From Citreimonas salinaria (GTDB lineage Bacteria > Pseudomonadota > Alphaproteobacteria > Rhodobacterales > Rhodobacteraceae): DNA of 64,000 nt. Below the pieces are notes generated by a model. That model ran no database searches. It was not told the origin of the DNA and saw only the letters and a program-made list of their open reading frames with translations. This document shows positions 1-7,158 of the stretch, piece after piece. Numbering within the stretch: position 1 is the first letter of the stretch; each line of letters opens with the position of its first letter. The position numbers and the translations under genes are program-made. The stretch is taken from positions 1 to 64,000 of the forward strand of contig NZ_FNPF01000002.1 of NCBI RefSeq assembly GCF_900107235.1. Direction: 5' to 3'.

Positions 1-20
1 AATGATCTCATAGTCAGACA

Positions 21-49
21 TAAGCACGTGCTTAGGCATATGCCTAAGC
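21..49. repeat. overlapping perfect palindromes at island edge
   Basis: Two perfect inverted repeats overlap here. TAAGCACGTGCTTA (14 bp) lies at 21-34 and GCTTAGGCATATGCCTAAGC (20 bp) at 30-49. Together they give three alternating TAAGC/GCTTA half-sites. They sit just downstream of the stop of the integrase. This could be a protein-binding site cluster such as recombinase arm sites or a repressor operator, but nothing in the sequence decides between them. Confidence 0.5.
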
Positions 50-92
50 CTCCATGGTTATGCCCGAGTGTCCGGTCGAAACGGGGGCCAGT

Positions 93-1211
93 TCACACCG
101 CCAGGTTTCGGGCTTCCCTTGAGACACCTGAATTAATCAAAGCGGATACGCCGGTGCGTCTGAAGGAGTGCATGTCCCATTCGTCCGCGTTCAAGTCCAA
201 GTTCTTCCGCGCGTGTTCGAGAGCCTTTCCTAGATAGTGTGTGAGGGTCTTGTCATAGCCGCCTCTGAGCAAGCGAGGGAATAGTATGCCACGGTTTTCT
301 GGGCATGACGGCTCGGTCACCAGAGCGCGGCGTACGGTGGCTCTGAGCAAGTCACAGTCCGCTTCCCCGACAAGCATGACCGTCCGGTTTCCCGCTTCGG
401 TCTTGGCCCCGGTGATGTTCAAGCGGATGTGGTCGCCTCGGTCGTCAATGTCGCTCAGCGAAAGCCCCGCGATTTCCCCGAGGCGACAGGCGGTCACCCA
501 CAGCAACCGAACTGTGACTATCATTTCATGCTGGTACTTGAGCCGGTTGTTCCCCTTGATGAAGGCAATTAGGGCCTCGGCTTCGTCTCGGGTGACAGGG
601 CGTAGGTTCTTCTTTCTCGGGTCTGCCTTCTTCTTCTGCCCCGCAAGACGGCGAAGAAGCGACGAGAAGGGGTTCTTCATGTCGCCATCGACAAGCCCCC
701 AGTGTTCTAGGATGCGCCAGTAGGACGCGAGGCAGATTTGATGGGTGGCTAGGCTGCGATCCGACAGCGGTTCCCCTGTGCGGTGGGAGGGTGTCGCGCG
801 AAGGTGATCCATGTAGGCGAGTGCAACCGAACGGTTGATCGTCGTGACCGGGGCATTCCCGGTGAAAGCCGCGAACCGCTCCAGGATGTAATTGTACCGC
901 TGCCGCGTCGTGTTCTTGATGCCGTCGCTTTCGGAGAGCCATCGGTGGGCCGTAGAGCGCACCGTAGGTTGGTTCTGGAAGCCCGAAGTTTTCGGCGTCG
1001 AAGCCTTGGGTTCATCCGTCGCGAAAAGTCCCTCGCGAATTTCCGAAAGCTTCTCGTTTCTGAGCGCCAGCGCCTCGCCTAGATCGGCCGTCCCGAGGCT
1101 CCGAACGATCTCTTTCTTGCCTACCAATTCCTGGAGTTCTGACGGCACAGAGTAGCGCAATGCATACGTGCTGCCGCGCTTGAAAATGCCCTTCGGAAGT
1201 ATGCGATTCAT
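93..1211 (-). pseudogene. tyrosine recombinase (phage/island integrase), C-terminus missing
   Basis: This is a 372-residue site-specific integrase of the tyrosine recombinase family. The N-terminal half looks like a core-binding domain (about residues 85-190). The catalytic domain shows the first arginine in ACRLGEIAGL (Arg243), a beta-hairpin lysine in TGAKTEAG (Lys270) and the HSFR box (His348, Arg351). The frame stops after EARNLAV, where the family normally continues into a GH motif and the nucleophilic tyrosine, so the enzyme as written should not cut DNA. The frame stays open past the TGA to position 1, which leaves a single nonsense mutation possible. The start lies 52 bases from the 3' end of tRNA-Tyr, the usual layout of an integrase at its own attachment site. 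Base composition is less GC-rich than the chromosomal genes that follow, which fits transfer. Confidence 0.8.
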
Positions 1212-1263
1212 GGCTCATTTTCCCTTACATGAGGGAGGGTAAGCCATTGAAAACTAAAGGCTA

Positions 1264-1350
1264 TGGTGGGCGACCCAGGAATCGAACCTGGCGTGCGTCT
1301 CCGCGAGGGAGTTACAGTCCCCTGCCACACCTTGCGGCCTGTCGCCCACC
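1264..1350 (-). tRNA. tRNA-Tyr(GTA)
   Basis: The reverse strand folds as a type II tRNA. It has acceptor GGTGGGC/GCCCACC, anticodon loop CTGTAAC with anticodon GTA, a long variable arm, and a T arm ending in GGTTCGATTCC. The discriminator is A and no CCA is encoded (TAG follows). Its 3' end faces the integrase gene, so the 3' part of this tRNA is the likely attachment core of the island to the left. Confidence 0.93.
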
Positions 1351-1377
1351 GGCACCGTTGGTTCCGGTGTGAGCGCG

Positions 1378-1406
1378 TGATTACTAGGGCGGTTTTGCCC
1401 CGTCAA
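1378..1406 (-). promoter_or_regulatory. sigma70-type promoter of tRNA-Tyr
   Basis: On the minus strand TTGACG (1401-1406) is followed after exactly 17 bases by TAATCA (1378-1383), placing transcription start near 1370, about 20 bases before the tRNA 5' end at 1350. This is a good match to the housekeeping consensus in a GC-rich context. Confidence 0.55.
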
Positions 1407-1475
1407 CCCGGAAATGCCTTGCCCTTGCGCCGGCGTGCATGCGATGGCCGAAGGCTACGGACAGGGGTATGTAGC

Positions 1476-2264
1476 ATGGCGAAAAAGCCGAAATGGGTGG
1501 TCGAGAAGGAGCGCGAGGCCAAGGCCGAGGAGGCGCGCACCGTCTGGCTTTTCGGCCTGCACGCGGTGCGCGACGCGCTCGTCAACCCGCGCCGCGAACG
1601 CCTGCGCCTGATCGTGACGCCGAACGCTGCCGAGAAGCTGTCCGACGCCATCGAGCAGAGCGGCATGGAGCCCGAGATCCACGACCCGCGCAGCTTCAAG
1701 GCGCCGCTCGATCCCGGCTCGGTACACCAGGGCGCAGCACTCGAGGTGGTGCCGCTAGACTGGGGGCGGGTCGAGGACGTGGCGCAGGGCGGGCCGGGCG
1801 CGAGGCTGGTGCTGCTCGACCGGGTGACCGACCCGCACAACGTGGGCGCGATCCTGCGCTCGGCCGAGGTGCTCGGCGCGCAGGCGGTGATCGGTCCGCG
1901 CCACCACGCCGCCCCCGAGACAGGCGCGCTGGCCAAGACCGCGAGCGGCGCGCTGGAACGCCAGCCCTACCTGCGGGTGCGCAACCTGTCGGACACGATC
2001 CTCGAGCTGCGCGACATGGGCTGGCTGGTGCTGGGGCTGGACGGTACGGCGGAGACCACGATCGAGGCCGCGCTCGACGGCAGACGCGACCGCCCCGTCG
2101 CGCTGGTGCTGGGCGCGGAAGGGCCGGGCCTGCGGCCGCGCACGAAGGAAAGCTGCGACGCGCTGGTCGGGATCGCGGCGGCGGGCGCGTTCGGGTCGCT
2201 CAACGTGTCGAACGCGGCGGCGGTCGCGCTCTATGCAAGCCTGCCGCGCGTGCAGGCGCCCTGA
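1476..2264 (+). CDS. rlmB: 23S rRNA (guanosine-2'-O-)-methyltransferase RlmB (SpoU/TrmH family)
   Basis: This 262-residue SpoU-class methyltransferase is predicted to methylate the ribose of G2251 in 23S rRNA using S-adenosylmethionine. The SpoU_sub_bind domain covers about residues 22-95. The knotted catalytic domain shows motif 1 (LLDRVTDPHNVGAILRSA, about 113-130), motif 2 (LVLGAEGPGLRP, about 210-221) and motif 3 (GSLNVSNAAAVALY, about 240-253). The ATG at 1476 is chosen because family homology begins just after it. The open frame extends upstream through the tRNA, which cannot be coding. A lysine- and glutamate-rich leader (residues 3-19) precedes the domain. The gene is monocistronic or the first of the rib group, 68 bases before ribB. 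Confidence 0.9.
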   Translation: MAKKPKWVVEKEREAKAEEARTVWLFGLHAVRDALVNPRRERLRLIVTPNAAEKLSDAIEQSGMEPEIHDPRSFKAPLDPGSVHQGAALEVVPLDWGRVEDVAQGGPGARLVLLDRVTDPHNVGAILRSAEVLGAQAVIGPRHHAAPETGALAKTASGALERQPYLRVRNLSDTILELRDMGWLVLGLDGTAETTIEAALDGRRDRPVALVLGAEGPGLRPRTKESCDALVGIAAAGAFGSLNVSNAAAVALYASLPRVQAP

Positions 2265-2332
2265 GCCTAGGCTTTGCTCTGGCCATCGCGGCCGGGCTGG
2301 CTTATCTGGCGCGGTGACGAAACGGAGGCCAC

Positions 2333-3460
2333 ATGGCGGATTACGAGACCCCGGGACCGGTCGAGGAGAACTGGCGCGACGCTATCTCCTCGGTCGAGGA
2401 GATCATCGACGACGCGCGGTCCGGGCGCATGTTCATCCTGGTCGACCACGAGGACCGCGAGAACGAGGGCGACCTGGTGATCCCGGCGCAATGGGCCACC
2501 CCGGACGCGGTGAACTTCATGGCGTTGTATGGTCGCGGGCTGATCTGCCTTGCGATGACCGGCGACCGGATCGGCGATCTGGGGCTGCAGCTCATGTCGA
2601 CGAACAATTCCAGCCGGCATGAAACCGCGTTCACCACCTCTATCGAGGCGCGCGAGGGCGTGACCACCGGCATTTCCGCCGCCGACCGGGCGCGCACGAT
2701 CCAGGTGGCGATCGATGCCAGCAAGGGCGCGGCCGACATCGCCACGCCGGGCCACGTCTTTCCGCTGCGCGCCAAGGCGGGCGGCGTGCTGGTGCGCGCC
2801 GGCCATACCGAGGCCGCCGTCGACGTGGCGCGGCTGGCGGGGCTGAACCCCTCGGGCGTGATCTGCGAGATCATGAACGACGACGGCACCATGGCGCGGC
2901 TGCCCGAATTGGTGGCCTTCGCGCAGCGGCACGGGCTGAAGATCGGCACGATCAGCGACCTGATCGCCTACCGCCGGCGCAACGACAACCTGGTGAAGGT
3001 CCGCACCGAACAGACGATCACCTCGGAGTTCGGCGGCGAATGGGCGTTACGCGTGTATGTCGACGAGACACATGGCGACGAGCATGTCGTGCTGACCAAG
3101 GGCGACATTTCCGGCCCCGAGCCGGTGCTGGTGCGGATGCACGCGATGGACCCGATGCTGGACGTGATCGGCACCGGCCCGAAGGGTCGCGCGCACGAGT
3201 TCCAGCACGCGATGGAGGCCGTCGCCGCCGAGGGGCGCGGCGTCGTCGTGCTGCTGCGCGACACCTCAATGAAGATGGACGTGGGCGAAGAGGTTTCGCC
3301 CCGCACGCTGCGGCAATACGGGCTGGGGGCGCAGATCCTGTCCTCGCTCGGGCTGTCGAAACTCACGCTGCTGACGAACTCGCCCACGCCGAAGGTGGTC
3401 GGGCTGGAGGCCTACGGGCTGGAGATCGTCGGCACCCGCAAGATATCGGAGCTTGGCTGA
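2333..3460 (+). CDS. ribB: 3,4-dihydroxy-2-butanone 4-phosphate synthase with degenerate GTP cyclohydrolase II domain
   Basis: This 375-residue RibBA-type fusion supplies the four-carbon unit of riboflavin from ribulose 5-phosphate. The N-terminal DHBP synthase domain (about 17-215) keeps the acidic active-site loop DHEDRENEGDLV (about 38-49) and the AGHTEAAVD segment. The C-terminal domain (about 225-375) has the fold pattern of GTP cyclohydrolase II but lacks its zinc-binding cysteines. Where the family has a cysteine-rich CLTGD...RCDCG stretch, this protein reads VLVRMHAMDPMLDVIG. The second domain is therefore unlikely to open GTP, and a separate RibA would be needed elsewhere. The stop overlaps the ribH start (TGATG), so the two are translationally coupled. 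Confidence 0.93.
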   Translation: MADYETPGPVEENWRDAISSVEEIIDDARSGRMFILVDHEDRENEGDLVIPAQWATPDAVNFMALYGRGLICLAMTGDRIGDLGLQLMSTNNSSRHETAFTTSIEAREGVTTGISAADRARTIQVAIDASKGAADIATPGHVFPLRAKAGGVLVRAGHTEAAVDVARLAGLNPSGVICEIMNDDGTMARLPELVAFAQRHGLKIGTISDLIAYRRRNDNLVKVRTEQTITSEFGGEWALRVYVDETHGDEHVVLTKGDISGPEPVLVRMHAMDPMLDVIGTGPKGRAHEFQHAMEAVAAEGRGVVVLLRDTSMKMDVGEEVSPRTLRQYGLGAQILSSLGLSKLTLLTNSPTPKVVGLEAYGLEIVGTRKISELG

Positions 3461-3972
3461 TGGCCGGATCGGAAGAATACCACACCCTGCCGCGGCCCGA
3501 GTTCGACCGGCCGGTCAAGCTGCTGATCGTGGTCGCGCCCTACTACAAGGACATCGCCGACCAGCTTCTGGCCGGCGCGCGCGCCGAGATCGAGGCTGCG
3601 GGCGCGTCGCACCAGACGGTCGAGGTGCCCGGCGCGCTCGAAATCCCCACGGCGATCGGCATCGCCGGGCGGATGAGCGACTTCGACGGCTACGTGGCGC
3701 TGGGCTGCGTGATCCGCGGCGAGACCACGCATTACGAGACCGTGTGCAACGACAGCTCGCGCGGGCTGACCCTGCTGGGGCTGCAGGGGCTGTGCATCGG
3801 CAACGGCATTTTGACGGTGGAGAACCGCCAGCAGGCCGACGCGCGCGCGCGGCTGGACGGCCAGAACAAGGGCGGCGGGGCTGCGGCGGCCGCGCTGCAC
3901 CTGGTGGCGCTGGCGCGGCACTGGGGCGGCCAGCGCGCGGGCGTGGGCTTCGTCGCCGGAGACGCGTCATGA
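3460..3972 (+). CDS. ribH: 6,7-dimethyl-8-ribityllumazine synthase
   Basis: This 170-residue lumazine synthase condenses 3,4-dihydroxy-2-butanone 4-phosphate with the ribitylamino-pyrimidine, the penultimate step to riboflavin. Visible family features are VEVPGALEIPTAI, the substrate loop ALGCVIRGETTHYE and the C-terminal NKGGGAAAAALHL helix. It starts inside the ribB stop codon and ends overlapping nusB (ATGA), forming a tight ribB-ribH-nusB unit. Confidence 0.95.
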   Translation: MAGSEEYHTLPRPEFDRPVKLLIVVAPYYKDIADQLLAGARAEIEAAGASHQTVEVPGALEIPTAIGIAGRMSDFDGYVALGCVIRGETTHYETVCNDSSRGLTLLGLQGLCIGNGILTVENRQQADARARLDGQNKGGGAAAAALHLVALARHWGGQRAGVGFVAGDAS

Positions 3973-4442
3973 CCGAGCTTTCCGGGAACCAGAAACGCAA
4001 GATGCGCAGCGCCGCGCGGCTTTATGCGGTGCAGGCGCTGTTCCAGATGGAGCAGTCGGATGCCAGCGTCGACGCCGTGCGGCGCGAGTTCCTCGACTTC
4101 CGCTTCGGCGCGACGACGCCCGAGGGCGACGAGATGGCCGAGGGCGACGTGGACCTCTTCACCGAGGTGACCGAGCAGGCGATCAACTGGCAGGCGAAGA
4201 TCGACCAGATGACCGACCGCGCGCTGGTGGCCAAGTGGCCGATCGACCGGATCGACACCACGCTGCGGGCGCTGTTCCGCGCGGGCGGGGCCGAGCTGGT
4301 GGCGCTGGACACGCCGCCCAAGGTGGTGATCGCGGAATATGTCTCGGTCGCCGAGGCGTTCTATCCGGAGGGGCGCGAGCCGCGCTTCGTCAACGCGGTT
4401 CTGGACCACATGGCGCGCGAGGCGAAGCCGGAGGCGTTCTAG
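3969..4442 (+). CDS. nusB: transcription antitermination factor NusB
   Basis: This 157-residue all-helical NusB binds boxA RNA together with NusE (S10) in rRNA antitermination. Characteristic segments are the N-terminal KMRSAARLYAVQALFQME and the C-terminal PKVVIAEYVSVAEAFYPEGREPRFVNAVLD. The usual RibH-NusB pairing is kept with a 4-base ATGA overlap. It is the last gene of the operon, and a copy of the 78-base dispersed repeat begins 14 bases after its stop. Confidence 0.95.
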   Translation: MTELSGNQKRKMRSAARLYAVQALFQMEQSDASVDAVRREFLDFRFGATTPEGDEMAEGDVDLFTEVTEQAINWQAKIDQMTDRALVAKWPIDRIDTTLRALFRAGGAELVALDTPPKVVIAEYVSVAEAFYPEGREPRFVNAVLDHMAREAKPEAF

Positions 4443-4456
4443 GGGTGCCAAAACAC

Positions 4457-4534
4457 GGTGTCCCACGGTGGGACATCCTTCTGCCTTATAGAAATCAATG
4501 GCTTGCAGAGACGGTTTTACCTTTCGGTAACGAT
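4457..4534 (+). repeat. 78-base dispersed 3'-flanking repeat, copy 1 (after nusB)
   Basis: The element opens with GGTGTCCCACGGTGGGAC, containing the 17-base palindrome TGTCCCAC-G-GTGGGACA at 4459-4475. After exactly 27 bases from the palindrome comes TTGCAGAGACGG (4503-4514), then a tail ending AACGAT. Two further copies are at 34496-34572 (minus strand) and 61158-61235. As RNA the palindrome can form a 7-bp hairpin with a CGG loop. It lies 14 bases after the nusB stop, in the same orientation. Confidence 0.85.
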
Positions 4535-4992
4535 CCGCCGTCGCGCGGGCGCGTCGCGCGCCTGCGTCTTCTGTCTCTAAAATTCGGGGGAGAAACCGCA
4601 AAGCGGCGGGGTCGGAGCGCCCTCGTCCCTTGTCGTCGCGTTGGGCGAAGGGGCGGAGCCGCCTTGACACTCGTCGTCGCGTCGGGGGACGCTGTCCCCT
4701 TTGGGCCCGACTTCTTACACGGCGCGCGACGAGCTCGAAGATAATAGCGGCGGGAACCGCGCCAACCGTGTGGGTCGTGCATTCCCGAGGACCTGTATGT
4801 ACAGGTGGGCGCCAGGTAGCGAGACCAGGGCCTCGCCAGAGCCAGCTCCCTCGGATTTGCTTAAGGCCACCGGAATGTACCCGTTCACGAGAAGGGCAGA
4901 ACCCGCCTGAGCGCAGAGGTAAGCCTGTGCCCGCCCGCTGACAAGAGGGGCCGGAAGAAAGCGTTCGCCGTGTTGGGACGCGCCGTGCTTCG
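4535..4992. other. gene-free stretch between nusB and the ClpP-like gene
   Basis: No open frame here has codon use or similarity that I recognise. Besides the candidate RNA at 4747-4910, it contains two imperfect direct repeats of GTCGTCGCGTYGGG (near 4632 and 4673) and a GGGGAC-GCT-GTCCCC hairpin near 4685-4699 followed by three T residues. Confidence 0.4.
4747..4910 (+). ncRNA. candidate structured non-coding RNA (rod-like fold, 6S RNA possible)
   Basis: The segment folds into a long interrupted rod. GGCGGG (4749-4754) pairs with CCCGCC (4902-4907), CGTG (4767-4770) with CACG (4886-4889), GGGT (4772-4775) with ACCC (4879-4882), GCATTCC (4779-4785) with GGAATGT (4872-4878, one G-T pair), and the inner CGAGG (4786-4790) with CCTCG (4849-4853). 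An internal ACCTGTATGTACAGGT hairpin and a GCGAG/CTCGC hairpin complete it. A GATAAT -10 box lies at 4740-4745, just before the 5' end; a good -35 is not evident. The rod with a one-sided bubble containing TTGCTTAAGG recalls 6S RNA, but I cannot confirm the family and the ends are estimates. Confidence 0.38.
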
Positions 4993-5736
4993 TCAGCTTT
5001 CGGGGGTCGTGAACCCGTAGCGTTCGAGCTCGTCCGGCACGAGGATGTAGATCTCGTCCGGCGGGGTGCCGAGGCCGTGGCGCATGACCATCGGGTCGAT
5101 TCCCATCTCGTCGAGGTAATCCATCACCTCGGCTTGGCTGATCTGGATGTCCTCGACCGCAACGAAGGCGGGCAGCAGGACGTTGCGGCCGTAGAAGTGC
5201 TGGTGCACGCCGACCGAGGCGTCGGGATGGACCTGCCGCGTGACCCCGCCGGCCAGCAGGTAGGGGCAGGCCGACAGGCAGTATTCGCCCGACAGCATCC
5301 GGGTCGCGATGCCCAGGCGGCGCAGGGCGCGGCCCAGCACCAGCGCCTCGGACACGGTGCCGCCGGGGCTTTGCAGGATCAGCGTCTCGATGGGCGGGTC
5401 GGCCTCGGCCAGAAGGTCGGCGATGCGCGCGGCGTCGCCCTCGGCGATCTCGCCCTCGAGCCGCCAGGTCGGGCCGTCCTCGGGCGTGAGGACCAGCCGG
5501 TCGGGCAGGTTGCCGGGGTCGCGGGCGGGCAGCACGGCGGGCCGGTCGCGGCGCGGGGCGTAGGTGCGGCGCTGGTCGCCGGGGCGGACGGGTTCGGTCA
5601 GGCCGGGCGCGTCGGGGCCGAAATCGGGAATGCCGATCCGGCCCAGCCGCATGTCGCCCAGGATCAGGAAGGCGGCGATGCCGAGCTGGAAGATCAGCAC
5701 GCCCATCAGCGTGCGGGCTATGGCGTTGCGCGGCAT
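4993..5736 (-). CDS. membrane-anchored ClpP/crotonase-like periplasmic protein
   Basis: This 247-residue protein has one N-terminal membrane segment (about 9-27, TLMGVLIFQLGIAAFLILG), a proline-rich linker, and a ClpP-fold domain (about 95-220). The domain shows TLILQSPGGTVSEAL and SGEYCLSACPYLLAGG, the latter holding the serine expected at the nucleophile position, plus HQHFYG. It resembles the uncharacterised periplasmic Clp-like proteins (COG3904 type). It begins directly after the stop of the upstream coiled-coil membrane protein with no spacer, so the two are very likely co-translated and may act together at the inner membrane. The substrate is unknown. Confidence 0.7.
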   Translation of the reverse strand: MPRNAIARTLMGVLIFQLGIAAFLILGDMRLGRIGIPDFGPDAPGLTEPVRPGDQRRTYAPRRDRPAVLPARDPGNLPDRLVLTPEDGPTWRLEGEIAEGDAARIADLLAEADPPIETLILQSPGGTVSEALVLGRALRRLGIATRMLSGEYCLSACPYLLAGGVTRQVHPDASVGVHQHFYGRNVLLPAFVAVEDIQISQAEVMDYLDEMGIDPMVMRHGLGTPPDEIYILVPDELERYGFTTPES

Positions 5737-7065
5737 CTACTCGGCCGCGTCGTGCACGCGTGGCGGCCCCGTGCGGGCGGGGGCGTCGCGCGGGAGGGGG
5801 GCCATCGCGCCCTCCATCTCGCGCATCGCGTGCAGGGCGGCGCGCAGTTCGGCCAGGGTCATCGTGTCCTCGACCCCGGTGCCCTCGCGGCCATGGCGGA
5901 TGGCGGACCGGGTGATCGCGACGATGAAGACCAGCACCGCCGGCAGCAGGTCGATCGCGATGGCGCCCGCCCAGGAGGGCACGAAGTTGCGCGCGTAGAC
6001 GATCACGGCGTCGGCGGCCGAGAGGGGCGTGTAGTCGATCTCGGGCGCGGGTTGCAGGGCGATGACCTGTTGCGCGGCCTGTTCCAGCGTGGCCGCGCGC
6101 TGCACCAGCACCTCGAGCACCGAGCCGATGGTGGCGGACTGGCTGTCGCGCGCCGCGTCGGTGCTGGCGTCGAGTTCGGGCAGGACCACCGATTGCGACA
6201 GGTCCTGCGCCGCGCGCTGCACCAGCGGGGCGACGGACAATTGCCGCAGTTCGCTGATGATGCCCTGGAGGCGCACGGCGGCCTCGGAGAACTCGACCGA
6301 GCGGGCCTCGACCGGGCCCGGCTCGACCGTGAGCGAGCGCATGCGCGACAGGATCTGGTTGCCCTCGTCGAAGGCGTTTTCCACCAGCGGGGTCTGGGCG
6401 GCGATCTGCGCCTCAAGCGTGGCAAGTTCGTCGGATTTCTGCCGCAGCACGCGGAAGACCGCGCCGCGCCCGGCGAGGCCCGAGAGCGAGCCCTGCGCCT
6501 CCTGCTCGGACAGGTCCTCGAAGCTTTGGCGCACGCGGGCGACGTCGCGTTCCAGCGCCTGCGCGGACAGGGCGACCTCGTGCGCGCGCTCGAGGCTGGC
6601 CTGGTAGTCCTGCACCGTCTCGGCGAGGTGCTGTTCGACGGCGGCCGACCCGGCCAGCGCCGCGGCGTTCAGCCAGGACGACATGGCGACGATGGCGAGG
6701 CTGCCTAGGCCCATCGCGGCGAACAGCCCGGTGCGCGCGGCGGCCGTGCGGACCGAGGGGAAGAGCCGCATCATGTAGGACCAGAACACGAAGATGCCGA
6801 CCGAGACGGCGGTGGAATAGGCGATGGCGGCGAAGACCGACATGGCGCCGTTCTCGTCCAGCAGCGAGGACACCCCGAGATAGGTGTAGATGCCCGAGGC
6901 CACCGCCAGCACGCCGAGCGCCGTGCCGGTGAAGGTGTCGAGCCAACCGAGATGATCCTCGAGCTCGCGCGCGGCGCGGACGTTGCGGGCCTCGGCCCGG
7001 ATGATCCGGTGGTCGCCGTCCCGCCCCTGGTCGTGCGCGTGGTCGGTGTCGAAATCCTGCGGCAT
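5737..7065 (-). CDS. membrane protein with central coiled coil, function unknown
   Basis: This 442-residue protein has a hydrophilic, charged N-terminus (1-40), three membrane spans (about 45-66, 75-97 and 110-131), a long helical region (about 140-340) rich in Ala, Glu, Gln and Leu with coiled-coil spacing, and a fourth span near residues 376-396 (WAGAIAIDLLPAVLVFIVAI). A soluble tail follows. I recognise no enzyme motif. The long periplasmic or cytoplasmic helical segment between spans looks like a scaffold. Its stop codon is immediately followed by the start codon of the ClpP-like gene. It is transcribed divergently from mmcB across a 93-base gap. Confidence 0.6.
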   Translation of the reverse strand: MPQDFDTDHAHDQGRDGDHRIIRAEARNVRAARELEDHLGWLDTFTGTALGVLAVASGIYTYLGVSSLLDENGAMSVFAAIAYSTAVSVGIFVFWSYMMRLFPSVRTAAARTGLFAAMGLGSLAIVAMSSWLNAAALAGSAAVEQHLAETVQDYQASLERAHEVALSAQALERDVARVRQSFEDLSEQEAQGSLSGLAGRGAVFRVLRQKSDELATLEAQIAAQTPLVENAFDEGNQILSRMRSLTVEPGPVEARSVEFSEAAVRLQGIISELRQLSVAPLVQRAAQDLSQSVVLPELDASTDAARDSQSATIGSVLEVLVQRAATLEQAAQQVIALQPAPEIDYTPLSAADAVIVYARNFVPSWAGAIAIDLLPAVLVFIVAITRSAIRHGREGTGVEDTMTLAELRAALHAMREMEGAMAPLPRDAPARTGPPRVHDAAE

Positions 7066-7132
7066 GGCGGTCTCCGTCGATGCCCGACGACGCTAGTCGC
7101 GCCGATTGCGGAAGGAAAGCGGGGTTGCGTTT

Positions 7133-7147
7133 GTTCACGGCTTGTTC
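7133..7147. promoter_or_regulatory. LexA (SOS) operator
   Basis: The sequence GTTC-ACGGCTT-GTTC is an exact match to the alphaproteobacterial LexA box GTTC-N7-GTTC. It ends 11 bases before the mmcB start, so a bound repressor would cover the promoter or initiation region. Confidence 0.75.
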
Positions 7148-7158
7148 ATATTCGGGGC

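Noticed and set aside
1263-1475. N-terminal extension of rlmB through the tRNA-Tyr gene
   Set aside because: The extension translates the antisense of a tRNA and lacks a ribosome-binding site; the ATG at 1476 matches the family start.
4664-4692. TTGACA as a promoter -35 in the nusB downstream gap
   Set aside because: No acceptable -10 occurs 15-19 bases downstream; the position falls in a GGGGAC hairpin.
5077-6708. 543-residue plus-strand open frame
   Set aside because: It is the complement of the ClpP-like and coiled-coil genes, with low-complexity His/Gly/Arg composition typical of antisense frames in high-GC DNA.
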